From Saccharospirillum salsuginis (GTDB lineage Bacteria; Pseudomonadota; Gammaproteobacteria; Pseudomonadales; Natronospirillaceae): a DNA stretch of 64,000 nt. Positions 1-7,460 of this stretch are shown here, piece after piece. The stretch lies in contig NZ_BMXR01000003.1 in NCBI RefSeq assembly GCF_014651855.1, forward strand, positions 1-64,000, given 5' to 3'. The notes under the pieces are model-generated. The model was not told the DNA's origin. It saw only the letters and a list, made by a program, of their open reading frames with translations, and did not search any database. Positions within the stretch are counted from its first letter, which is position 1, and each line of letters begins with the position of its first letter. The translations under genes and the position numbers were made by a program.

Positions 1-263
1 GCCGGTTTTGTAGCGGCGGGCAGGCACTGGAAAGCTCCTTTTGAATAGCAAGCCGTGATTTTAACCTTAAAGAAGGGATACTTTCACAGCCTCACCGCCC
101 ACCAAGGAAATATAAATCGCCACCCGAACTGAAACACGGACACAAAACCTGACCACTAACTCAAACAACCAACCACCTCACATAAATCGAAAACACAAGG
201 AAAAAGTTTAGCGATATAAACTTTTGTGCTTGAGCTAGAACGGATGTTGTTTTAACCTAAGCC

Positions 264-287
264 CTGTTGTCGAAGTTCGGACAACAG
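264..287. repeat. 8-bp inverted repeat (stem-loop)
   Basis: The arms CTGTTGTC and GACAACAG are perfect complements around an 8-nt loop. No T-run follows, so an intrinsic terminator is not indicated. It may be an operator or leader hairpin. Confidence 0.5.
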
Positions 288-299
288 CAACCACAAACC

Positions 300-324
300 A
301 ATCACGAATCACGAATCACGAATC
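300..324. repeat. Short tandem repeat, AATCACG x3 plus partial unit
   Basis: Three perfect 7-nt units are followed by AATC. The array sits about 15 nt before the Shine-Dalgarno of the small ORF at 351, so unit-number variation could alter its leader. Confidence 0.7.
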
Positions 325-350
325 CATTTAAACAGGCCGGAGGAAAAGCG

Positions 351-443
351 ATGAATAACCAAGCTCTCGCAAATTATACCTCCTGCTCCCGTTGGAACAT
401 GCCAACCGGAGTACGAGCACTGTTGCACCCGCGATTCGTGTAA
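351..443 (+). CDS. Possible small protein or leader peptide, 30 aa
   Basis: A 30-codon ORF opens with ATG and closes with TAA. GGAGG at 339-343 lies 7 nt before the ATG, an ideal Shine-Dalgarno and one of the best in the window. The peptide starts MNNQALANYTSCSRW and ends in an Arg/His-containing tail. I recognise no family. It lies 120 nt upstream of a DUF1127 gene on the same strand and could be an independent small protein or a regulatory leader. Only the ribosome-binding site supports it, so confidence is limited. Confidence 0.4.
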   Translation: MNNQALANYTSCSRWNMPTGVRALLHPRFV

Positions 444-562
444 TCTTGCCACACGAGCCGCGGATTCATGCCGCGGCACTGTAGGTAAGTTATATCCCCC
501 TACCTGTTAAAAGCATGACTCCGCAGCTCCAGCGGCAAACTGACCATTGCCTGGAGAAAGAC

Positions 563-796
563 ATGCAACTCGTTAACTTTTTTCAATTGATCCAACAGCG
601 TCGTGCCTTGAACAAATGGTTGAAGGAACAGCGTGAAGAACGTTTCGTCGCCGAGCATCTGAACGATCACATGCAGCGTGACATTGGAATTGGCCAACAA
701 GGCGTGCAGGCTCCTTTGACCTGGAAGGAACCCAAGCGGGAGACCCGGGAGCAATCTCGAAGTATCAAGGAAAGAGCCGGGCCCAGTAGCGCTTAA
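563..796 (+). CDS. DUF1127 family small protein
   Basis: This 77-residue basic protein has the DUF1127 hallmark, an Arg-rich N-terminal helix followed by the D-H-M-Q-R-D-I-G-I segment at about residues 35-43. A family-typical L-R-D-I-G-L/I motif sits there. The ATG at 563 was chosen over an upstream ATG at 515 because GGAG at 553-556 is well placed and the DUF1127 helix starts directly after it. The C-terminal tail of about 30 residues is longer than usual. DUF1127 proteins are small, often stress- or phosphate-linked and sometimes RNA-associated; no specific function can be assigned here. A strong terminator lies about 100 nt downstream. Confidence 0.7.
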   Translation: MQLVNFFQLIQQRRALNKWLKEQREERFVAEHLNDHMQRDIGIGQQGVQAPLTWKEPKRETREQSRSIKERAGPSSA

Positions 797-894
797 GCCA
801 GGGGGACGTCGGCTAAGTCAGCCAGGCTGTCTGACTCGGCGTACCCCCAACACCAGGATGGAATCCAGGGAGACCATCGATTCCGTCCTGTTGT

Positions 895-926
895 CTTCAG
901 CACCGTTCCGGGTGCTGAAGGTTTTG
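895..926 (+). terminator. Intrinsic terminator after the DUF1127 gene
   Basis: Perfect 10-bp arms, CTTCAGCACC and GGTGCTGAAG, surround a 6-nt loop and are followed by GTTTTG. Confidence 0.8.
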
Positions 927-1040
927 TATAACCCATCCCTCGATGCCTTTTCTGTGTTTGACCCTCTCTGCCCCCGGTGGTAACTGTTAACGCCTTGCTG
1001 ATTCTCGTCTTTGCAAGGAACTCGATATCAGGAGCCGTCG

Positions 1041-1439
1041 ATGAATATCTATCTGTTGTGTACCGCCCTTTTGGTGTTGTTGTACTTCACCCTGAGTTTT
1101 AACGTGTCCCGGGTTCGGGGCCTCAACCGCAAACAAAACGTCGATAAGGATGTATTGCTGAGCAAGGCGATCCGTGCTCATGGCAATGCCAGTGAGTACA
1201 TTCCGTTGTTTGTTTTGGCCTTTCTGTTTTATCGGGAATCCGCGTCCTGGATTTTGCTGGCATTGACGGTCGTCGCCACGGCGGGGCGTGTGTCGCATGC
1301 ACTGGGCATGCTGACGGCGGACCATGCTCAGCAAAAGAACCCCATGCGCTACATGGGCGCACTCGCTACGTACATCGGACTGCTTGGTTTCGGTTTGGTC
1401 TTTCTTATCGATGCCTTTACCGATTTTCCCATGGCGTGA
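1041..1439 (+). CDS. MAPEG family membrane protein
   Basis: A 132-residue protein with about four transmembrane segments. It has the MAPEG arrangement: an N-terminal helix, then a loop with the R-A-H-G-N-A-S-E-Y segment near residues 46-54, which resembles the family's conserved H-x-N-x-x-E stretch. MAPEG members are glutathione-dependent or eicosanoid-type membrane enzymes, but bacterial substrates are mostly unknown. The ATG at 1041 follows GGAG at 1031-1034. The next gene begins at the stop codon, and the M23 peptidase and sigma factor follow without gaps, so the three are probably co-transcribed. Confidence 0.85.
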   Translation: MNIYLLCTALLVLLYFTLSFNVSRVRGLNRKQNVDKDVLLSKAIRAHGNASEYIPLFVLAFLFYRESASWILLALTVVATAGRVSHALGMLTADHAQQKNPMRYMGALATYIGLLGFGLVFLIDAFTDFPMA

Positions 1440-1444
1440 TTGGA

Positions 1445-1972
1445 ATGAGGCGTTACAAGGGACGGATCATTCTGGTCGTGATCGCTGTAATCGTGTTGGT
1501 CGGTTTGTTGCTGCCGGAGCGTCGCTGGATGCCGGTCGACGGTGCGACCTCGGCGGATTGGCATCCACAAACCTTCTGGTATGAGCCCTGGGGGACGAGC
1601 GGTACGCACAAGGGCATCGATATTTTTGGCGAGACGGGGACGGCGGTCGAGGCGGCCACCGGTGGCTGGGTGGTGTATTCCGGGACACTGAGCAAGGGCG
1701 GTCAGGTGGTGGCTGTGCTCGGCCCCAAGTGGCGATTTCATTATTACGCCCACCTGGACACCCGGGCTGTTCGGACCGGTGAATGGGTCGCCGCCGGGCA
1801 TCGCCTGGGCCGGTTGGGGGCCAGTGGGAATGCGGCGGGCAAGCCGCCCCATTTGCACTACGCTATTGTGTCGCTGGTACCGTTACCCTGGCTCGCGACG
1901 ACCGAGTCTCAGGGTTGGAAACGCGCTTTCTTTCTGGATCCCGGCCGTTGGTTAACCGACTCTGGAGCATGA
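1445..1972 (+). CDS. M23 family metallopeptidase, membrane-anchored
   Basis: This 175-residue protein has one N-terminal transmembrane segment (about residues 8-23) and a LytM/M23 domain. The zinc ligands are visible as H55-x3-D59 (HKGID) and the H136-L-H138 motif, with HYYAHLD near residues 99-105. It should be a periplasmic peptidoglycan endopeptidase or related hydrolase. It is short for the family and consists of little beyond the catalytic core. A GTG at 1436 overlapping the MAPEG stop is an alternative start that would allow translational coupling; neither start has a good Shine-Dalgarno. The downstream sigma factor begins 2 nt after the stop. Confidence 0.85.
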   Translation: MRRYKGRIILVVIAVIVLVGLLLPERRWMPVDGATSADWHPQTFWYEPWGTSGTHKGIDIFGETGTAVEAATGGWVVYSGTLSKGGQVVAVLGPKWRFHYYAHLDTRAVRTGEWVAAGHRLGRLGASGNAAGKPPHLHYAIVSLVPLPWLATTESQGWKRAFFLDPGRWLTDSGA

Positions 1973-1974
1973 CC

Positions 1975-3204
1975 ATGAACGAACTGCTGGAACGGTTGTA
2001 CCAAACCGAATCCCGACCGGTGCTGGCGACGCTGATTCGTCTGCTGGGTGATTTCGATCTGGCCGAGGAGGCGTTGCACGAAGCCTTCGCCGCTGCGCTG
2101 AAGCAATGGCCACAGAGCGGCGTTCCGGATAACCCTCGAGCCTGGCTGGTGTCCGCCGGTCGGTTCAAGGCCATCGACCAAATACGTCGTCGCGCCAAGT
2201 TCGACGCTCATTTGAATGAGTTGGCAACCCAGCTGACCATCGAGGCGGAACAGGCGGGCGATGAGGAACCGCCGGACATCGAGGACGATCAATTGCGGCT
2301 GATCTTCACCTGTTGCCACCCGAGCCTCGGCACGGAAGCGCAACTGGCGCTGACCTTGCGCGAGGTCTGCGGCCTGACCACCGAGGAAATCGCCCGCGCC
2401 TTCCTGACCAAGCCGAGCACCTTGGCGCAGCGCATCGTTCGCGCGAAGAACAAGATCCGCGATGCCGGCATTCCCTATGAAGTACCGGAAGCCCGTGAAC
2501 TGCCGGAGCGGCTCCATGCGGTCCTGCAGGTCGTCTATCTGTTGTTCAACGAAAGCTATTCGGCCTCGAGTGGCGATACCCTGATCCGCACCGATCTGTC
2601 CCGCGAAGCCATCCGGCTCGGCCGTTTGCTGTGCCAGTTGCTGACGGCGAACGAAGCCCGGGGACTGTTGGCCCTGATGATGTTGCACGACGCCCGACGG
2701 GCCGCCCGGACCGACGATGCCGGCGACCTGATTCGTTTGGAGGACCAGGACCGGTCGCTGTGGCATCACGAGCAGATCAGGGAGGGAGTGGCACTGGTCC
2801 AGGACGCGCTGGCGTCCGGTCCCGCCGGCCCCTATTGCCTGCAGGCCGCCATAGCCGCTGTCCATGCCGAGGCCCCGTCCGTGGCCGAGACCGACTGGGG
2901 CGAAATCGTGGGCCTCTACGATCTACTGTTCGAGCGAATGCCGAACGCGGTGGTGGCGCTGAACCGGGCCGCCGCCATCGCCATGCGCGACGGGCCCGAA
3001 GCCGGCCTGAGCCAGATCGAGTCGCTGCTCGCTCAGGGGAATCTCGCCAACTATCACCTGGCGCACGCCGCACGGGCCGACCTCTACCGGCGTCTCGGTC
3101 GGGTCGAGGACGCCCGCCAAGCGTACCGGACCGCCCTGGCCCTGACCGAGCAAGGTCCGGAACAACGTTTTCTGGAGCGCCAACTGGAGGCATTAACCGA
3201 GTGA
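1975..3204 (+). CDS. ECF sigma factor, ECF42-type (C-terminal extension)
   Basis: A 409-residue sigma factor, about twice the usual ECF length. Region 2 is near residues 10-75 and region 4 near 118-165, where T-C-C-H-P and T-L-A-Q-R-I-V-R-A-K are typical of the subgroup. A helical extension (DUF6596, with TPR-like repeats toward the end) fills residues 175-405. ECF42 factors lack a classical anti-sigma factor, depend on the extension, and sit beside DGPF/YCII genes, as here. ATG 1975 was chosen because GGAG at 1964-1967 is spaced 7 nt from it; ATG 1969 is too close. An ECF42-like promoter lies just downstream at 3222. The inducing signal is unknown. Confidence 0.9.
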   Translation: MNELLERLYQTESRPVLATLIRLLGDFDLAEEALHEAFAAALKQWPQSGVPDNPRAWLVSAGRFKAIDQIRRRAKFDAHLNELATQLTIEAEQAGDEEPPDIEDDQLRLIFTCCHPSLGTEAQLALTLREVCGLTTEEIARAFLTKPSTLAQRIVRAKNKIRDAGIPYEVPEARELPERLHAVLQVVYLLFNESYSASSGDTLIRTDLSREAIRLGRLLCQLLTANEARGLLALMMLHDARRAARTDDAGDLIRLEDQDRSLWHHEQIREGVALVQDALASGPAGPYCLQAAIAAVHAEAPSVAETDWGEIVGLYDLLFERMPNAVVALNRAAAIAMRDGPEAGLSQIESLLAQGNLANYHLAHAARADLYRRLGRVEDARQAYRTALALTEQGPEQRFLERQLEALTE

Positions 3205-3221
3205 CGATTTTTCAAATTGGA

Positions 3222-3248
3222 TGTCGAATCGCGCTCACCGGATTCGAC
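3222..3248 (+). promoter_or_regulatory. Candidate ECF42-type promoter
   Basis: TGTCGA (3222-3227) is followed after 17 nt by CGAC (3245-3248). As I recall, published ECF42 target promoters carry TGTCGA at -35 and CGA/TC at -10. The site lies between the ECF42 sigma gene and the DGPF gene and points toward the latter, leaving an untranslated leader of roughly 55 nt. Confidence 0.7.
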
Positions 3249-3311
3249 TAGGGAAGGAACCCGACACCCATCGGTGTCATTGAACCCAACCCCGATACGG
3301 AGGGAATCACC

Positions 3312-4136
3312 ATGAGATTCATGATTCTGCGCAAGGCCGACGATCAGACCGAAGCCGGTGTGATGCCTGGAGAGGCACTGATCGAGGCCATGGCCAACTA
3401 CAACGACCGGCTGATCAACGCCGGTGCCATGGTCACCGGTGAAGGCCTCAAGCCCACACGCGAGGCCGTTCGGATCACCTTCAAGAACGGCGAACCGGTG
3501 GTTACCGACGGCCCCTTCGCCGAGACCAAGGAACTGCTGGCCGGCTACACCCTGATCGATGTCGCCTCGAGAGAGGAAGCGATCGAATGGGCCAGACAAT
3601 GGCCACCGGAAGACGGTGACGGCAACGCGACCATTGAGCTGCGTCCGGTCTATGGTCTGGAGGACTTCGAACCCGGCCCGGCCATGGATCACATTACCCA
3701 TCAATTCGAACGCGAGCAGCGCCAGCCGACCAGCGGCGCCATACATCTGAGCTTCGACGGCAATTGCTCGGAAGCCTTCGATTTCTACGCCGAGTGTCTG
3801 GGCGGTCAGATATTGGACCGGTTTCTCCACGGTGAGACACCAGCCGGTGAAGAGGTGCCGGACAACTGGCAGGACAAGGTTCTCCACACCACGCTCAGCA
3901 TCGGCAAACTGACCCTGATGGGAGCCGACGCACCGCCGGGATACTATCAATCCCCGCAGGGGTTTAACGTCCAGCTCGACATCGACGATCCCGACAAAGC
4001 CAAATCGACCTTCGAGCGTCTGGCGGAGGGCGGCGAGGTCTTCATGCCGTTCGAAGAGACGTTCTGGGCTCGAGGTTTCGGCATGGCGCGGGACCGTTTC
4101 GGCATCCCCTGGATGATCAACAGCGGTAAGAAGTGA
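3312..4136 (+). CDS. YCII (DGPF) - VOC/PhnB-like fusion protein
   Basis: A 274-residue fusion. Residues 1-120 form a YCII-related domain with the diagnostic D-G-P-F-A-E-T-K-E motif (about residues 60-68). Residues 140-272 form a PhnB/glyoxalase-like VOC domain beginning G-A-I-H-L-S-F and ending with W-M-I-N. Both families occur singly beside ECF42 sigma genes; here they are joined. The reaction is unknown, though YCII and VOC folds suggest a small-molecule enzyme or binding role. CGGAGGG precedes the ATG. A promoter matching the upstream sigma factor sits 65-90 nt before the start, so ECF control is likely. A single-domain DGPF gene follows 11 nt later. Confidence 0.88.
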   Translation: MRFMILRKADDQTEAGVMPGEALIEAMANYNDRLINAGAMVTGEGLKPTREAVRITFKNGEPVVTDGPFAETKELLAGYTLIDVASREEAIEWARQWPPEDGDGNATIELRPVYGLEDFEPGPAMDHITHQFEREQRQPTSGAIHLSFDGNCSEAFDFYAECLGGQILDRFLHGETPAGEEVPDNWQDKVLHTTLSIGKLTLMGADAPPGYYQSPQGFNVQLDIDDPDKAKSTFERLAEGGEVFMPFEETFWARGFGMARDRFGIPWMINSGKK

Positions 4137-4147
4137 GGAGCAACACC

Positions 4148-4555
4148 ATGAAATATCTCGCCCTGGTCTACCAATCCGAAAAAGCCATGAACGCCATGGG
4201 CCAGCAAGCCTGGGACGCCCTGAACCAGGAATGCATGGCCTGCGGTGCGGACCTGACCGGCAGCGGCCACATGCTGATGGGTCAGGCGCTGCAGTCGGTC
4301 GAGACCGCCACCACGGTGCGCGTGCGCGACGGCAAGGTCACCACCACCGACGGCCCCTTCGCCGAGACCAAGGAACAGTTGGCCGGCTTCTATCTGCTCG
4401 ATGCCCGGGACCTGAACGAAGCCATTCAGCTGGCCTCGAAAATCCCGCCGGCGCGGCTCGGATGTGTCGAGATTCGCCCGGTTCGGGAACTGGTCGAGGA
4501 AGGCAATGCGCTTTATGGCAGCGAGGAAGAGGACACTAGTCAACCAGCCAAATGA
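4148..4555 (+). CDS. YCII-related DGPF domain protein
   Basis: A 135-residue single-domain protein with the D-G-P-F-A-E-T-K-E-Q motif near residues 68-77. It resembles the N-terminal half of the preceding fusion and was probably produced by duplication. GAGGAG at 4135-4140 precedes the ATG at 4148; the annotation does not use the upstream GTG-type start. It is the second gene of the predicted ECF42-driven unit. The biochemical role of DGPF proteins is not established. Its 3' end overlaps the convergent VIT-family gene by 20 nt, so no terminator fits between them. Confidence 0.88.
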   Translation: MKYLALVYQSEKAMNAMGQQAWDALNQECMACGADLTGSGHMLMGQALQSVETATTVRVRDGKVTTTDGPFAETKEQLAGFYLLDARDLNEAIQLASKIPPARLGCVEIRPVRELVEEGNALYGSEEEDTSQPAK

Positions 4556-5114
4556 TGCCCAGCGTCACCAGGCCGACCAGCAGGGCCTTGCCGCCGCTGA
4601 GCAACCAATGGCCACCACCGATGCGTCCCAGGAAGACGCCCAGCAGAAACATCAGGGCCATGCCCGTGGTCATCGAGGTCAGCAAGGGGGACCAGGGAAA
4701 CTGAAGACCACCGATGTGCAGTATGATCGGCAGGATGATCAACAGCGAGATGATCAGCGGCGACAGACCGTTGATGACTCCGATGACCCAGGGCGTCCAC
4801 CGGGCGGCTCGGCCGTGGTCCGTGTCGCTCAGGTCCCGAGCCATGGCCTGTTCGATCTCGGCCAGGTCACGCTGGCGTTCGGCGGATTCGCTGATATAGG
4901 CACTGCTGATGCCGCTCATGAACAGGGCCACGGCACCCCCCATGCAAGCGCCGACGACGACGTCGAAATCGGTGGTGCCGCCGAGGAAAAAACCGGTGAT
5001 GATACCCAGCATCGACAAGGCGCCGTCAAAACCATTGACCACGAAATAGCGTCGGGCGATGCCGGCCCCCTCGGAAAATTCAGCCAGGCGCAGTATCCGT
5101 TTAACCCAATTCAT
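4536..5114 (-). CDS. VIT1/CCC1 family membrane transporter
   Basis: A 192-residue integral membrane protein with about five transmembrane helices and the N-terminal F-V-V-N-G-F-D-G-A-L-S-M-L-G segment typical of VIT1/CCC1-type proteins. The family exports Fe(II)/Mn(II) from the cytosol in plants and yeast; bacterial members are presumed metal transporters. The cytoplasmic segment between helices 2 and 3 is short and acidic (about residues 75-100) rather than a full ferritin-like metal-binding domain. Its start overlaps the DUF211 gene by ATGA, which indicates a two-gene operon. The substrate is inferred from the family only. Confidence 0.8.
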   Translation of the reverse strand: MNWVKRILRLAEFSEGAGIARRYFVVNGFDGALSMLGIITGFFLGGTTDFDVVVGACMGGAVALFMSGISSAYISESAERQRDLAEIEQAMARDLSDTDHGRAARWTPWVIGVINGLSPLIISLLIILPIILHIGGLQFPWSPLLTSMTTGMALMFLLGVFLGRIGGGHWLLSGGKALLVGLVTLGIIWLVD

Positions 5115-5371
5115 TCGGTGGTTCGGTATTCCACGACATCGATGCTGTGCAGCGACGCCCCCTGTTCATCGATGGCCTTTTCGATGGCCTCGAAATCCAG
5201 GTGTTCCCCGGTGAAGGTCAGTCGCAGCGAGTGCGTCTTTTCGTCCATCTCAACCATCTCCAGGTGCACCACCATGCCCTCGGCGGATTCAGCCAACAGT
5301 CTGGCGAAATCCAGCGAATTGGGTTGGTGGGGCTTGAGCACGTCCAACACCAGCTTGGTCAGTCGACTCAT
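5111..5371 (-). CDS. DUF211 domain protein
   Basis: An 86-residue protein matching DUF211, beginning R-L-T-K-L-V-L-D-V-L-K-P-H and containing the L-R-L-T-F-T-G strand and the F-E-A-I-E-K-A-I helix. It has the look of a small ferredoxin-like alpha/beta fold. DUF211 is known mostly from archaea and scattered bacteria and has no assigned function. The 4-nt overlap with the VIT transporter suggests that the two are translated together, so it may regulate or assist the transporter; that is inference. Confidence 0.8.
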   Translation of the reverse strand: MSRLTKLVLDVLKPHQPNSLDFARLLAESAEGMVVHLEMVEMDEKTHSLRLTFTGEHLDFEAIEKAIDEQGASLHSIDVVEYRTTE

Positions 5372-5580
5372 GAGGCAAGCACCCCTCGATTCAGTTTAAT
5401 CCAGTCTCACGTTAGCAGGTGGACCGGTAACTACCAACTCCGGCATCCAGGAAGCTGTCCGAGAGCAGACTGCCTAGGCTGGATCGGGAATCGCCCATCG
5501 CATTCACCGGCTGGGAGGATTGGGACGACGCGGGCGAGCTGGTTTCAGCGCACCCTCAATACTGGCGGTTGTGACACCAC

Positions 5581-6399
5581 TCAGCGACCCAAAAGCCGGG
5601 CGACATCGGGGTCGGTCTTCGGGTGCAACGCCACGCCCAGTCGCCGGATCCTGAACGGTTCCGGCATGACATCGCCCAACGGCAGGCATTGCAGGTCCGG
5701 CCATTGGTCCTCGATATCGTCGCTGACGGCCATGGCCGTGACGCCCTGCCGGTGACGCACCAGGCTGACGGCCAGGTCCTCGGTATCGACTTTGAGCTGG
5801 GTACGTTCGGCCAGCATCGGCACCAGGTCCAGGAAATGGTCCCGCAATTCACAATCGAGACGATCGATCCAGGGATAGACCAGCACGTCCTCCATGCGGA
5901 CCGGTTTGGCGATGGGCCAGGCCGTGGGTGCCAGGAGCCGATATTCCTGATCCAGCAAGGGGATGAATCGATATTCCGTCGGACACAGGCGAGCACTGGT
6001 CAGCCAGAGGTCGGGCGCTTGCGCCGGGCTTACCTGTACGTCCAGACGATAATCGCCCAGTGTTTTGGCGACCACTTGCAGCAGGTAGCCACTGTCGTGG
6101 CTCGCCAGCTGAGAATGGATGCCCAGGTGCAAGGGCGTCTTCGAGGTTGCTTTGAAGCGGGCTTCCATCTGCCGCGCGGAGGTCAGTAATCGATTGGCTT
6201 CGCTCAGGAAGATCTGTCCGTCCGGAGTCAGTGCGACCCCTTTCTTGCCCCGACTGAACAACCGGAGACCGAATTCGCTTTCCAGTTGGGCAATGGCGTT
6301 GGAAATGGACGGCTGGGCGACGTGGCACTGGTCGGCCGCAGCAGTGATGCTGCCTTGCTCGGCGGCCGACACGAAGTAGCGCAGGCTGCGTAGGTCCAT
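5581..6399 (-). CDS. LysR family transcriptional regulator
   Basis: A 272-residue LysR-type regulator. The winged helix-turn-helix fills residues 1-60 (M-D-L-R-S-L-R-Y-F-V at the start; A-A-D-Q-C-H-V-A-Q-P-S-I-S as recognition helix), and a periplasmic-binding-like effector domain follows. The start is unambiguous because the family begins at this motif. It is slightly shorter than typical (about 300 residues). It lies 6 nt downstream of the metallo-hydrolase gene on the same strand, so it may be co-transcribed with it and control it. No target operator was identified. Confidence 0.9.
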   Translation of the reverse strand: MDLRSLRYFVSAAEQGSITAAADQCHVAQPSISNAIAQLESEFGLRLFSRGKKGVALTPDGQIFLSEANRLLTSARQMEARFKATSKTPLHLGIHSQLASHDSGYLLQVVAKTLGDYRLDVQVSPAQAPDLWLTSARLCPTEYRFIPLLDQEYRLLAPTAWPIAKPVRMEDVLVYPWIDRLDCELRDHFLDLVPMLAERTQLKVDTEDLAVSLVRHRQGVTAMAVSDDIEDQWPDLQCLPLGDVMPEPFRIRRLGVALHPKTDPDVARLLGR

Positions 6400-6405
6400 G
6401 CGGAG

Positions 6406-7308
6406 TCAGTCCTCGAATTGCGGAAAACGGGCCAGGGTGTCGGCGACAAACTCATCGTGGGCCGGGATGATATCCAGGTCCGGCTGGTCACGACTGAGCC
6501 GATGAATGCGCTGGAGCACCGACAGATTTTGCTCGCGATCCGCATCGACCCCGGCCAGCCATTGTACCAGCTTGGGCCTGGGCTGCGCCTGTTCGACACC
6601 GCGCAGGGTCCAGCTGGTGTCGCCGATGAAAAACAGGTCGCGACCGGAATCGAGATGAATGAAGAGGCCGACCTGACCATGCGCATGACCGCTGAGATCG
6701 ACCAGGATGAGTCGGCCGTCTCCGAACAGGTCGAGGCTGGGTCCGAAGCCCCGATAAGCCGGACCGGTCAATTCGAGGGTCGTCCAGTCTCCGGCGGCGT
6801 TGATCTGCTCGACCAGAAACGCCGGACGATGACCGTGTTCGGCTTCGGTCAGGGCCTGCTGCGGCGCCCAGACCGGCGTCTGCGGGAAATCCGGCGGCCC
6901 GCCGACATGGTCCCAATGCAGATGGCTGGGAATAATGAAGTCGATGTCGTCCCGGGTGTAACCGGCCTCGCGCAGCTGGTCGACGGCCGGGTTCAACTGC
7001 TCGTAGTCGAGCAGGGAGCGATGCCACCAACGGTTATCGGCGAAGGCGTCGTTCGTGGTTCGCCCCAGACCGGTATCGTACAGAAAACGCCCGTCGGGAT
7101 GCTCGACCAGTAAGGCGGCGTGAATAAGATGCCGCTCCGTAAACAGGCGGCCGCCTTTGACGACCAACGCCTCGGCCGCGCCGGAGGACTGGGCGGTTTT
7201 GATCAGCGAAATACGCAGGCCGTCCGGGGGCGGGGCGGCGCCCAAACGGCCCAACAACGCCAGGCCGACGAGCAGGGACAGACCAAAACCGTGGATACTG
7301 CGAATCAT
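6406..7308 (-). CDS. Secreted MBL-fold metallo-hydrolase
   Basis: A 300-residue metallo-beta-lactamase-fold enzyme. It has the zinc motif H-L-H-W-D-H in S-H-L-H-W-D-H-V-G-G, a second metal site around D-L-S-G-H-A-H-G, and G-D-T-S-W. Residues 1-25 form a signal peptide ending near L-G-A-A, so it is probably periplasmic. ATG 7308 was chosen because GGAG in the overlapping upstream codons is ideally spaced. The architecture resembles lactonase or quorum-quenching-type hydrolases, but the substrate cannot be read from the sequence. It heads a likely two-gene unit with the LysR gene. Confidence 0.85.
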   Translation of the reverse strand: MIRSIHGFGLSLLVGLALLGRLGAAPPPDGLRISLIKTAQSSGAAEALVVKGGRLFTERHLIHAALLVEHPDGRFLYDTGLGRTTNDAFADNRWWHRSLLDYEQLNPAVDQLREAGYTRDDIDFIIPSHLHWDHVGGPPDFPQTPVWAPQQALTEAEHGHRPAFLVEQINAAGDWTTLELTGPAYRGFGPSLDLFGDGRLILVDLSGHAHGQVGLFIHLDSGRDLFFIGDTSWTLRGVEQAQPRPKLVQWLAGVDADREQNLSVLQRIHRLSRDQPDLDIIPAHDEFVADTLARFPQFED

Positions 7309-7460
7309 GTGAGGCTCCATGTGCTTAACTGTTGGCACCAGTCTGCGCCTGCTCTGACCATATATAAATTATAGTTTTTATGGGTTTATCCAATAATTTT
7401 TATAGATTAATTGAACGCCTCTCCCATTAAACCTCCGCACTAGGCCCAATGAACCTGAAG

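Larger units (their letters stand above)
1..350. other. Intergenic leader region, no gene recognised
   Basis: No convincing coding sequence lies before position 351. The stretch is more AT-rich than the rest of the window, especially around 100-260. It holds one 8-bp inverted repeat and a short 7-nt tandem repeat, listed separately. It probably supplies the promoter and 5' leader of the small ORF at 351, but I could not identify a promoter with confidence. Confidence 0.5.

Noticed and set aside
450..480. CCGCGG...CCGCGG inverted repeat as a family C remnant
   Set aside because: It resembles hairpin 2 loosely but lacks the conserved core and outer stem of the family.
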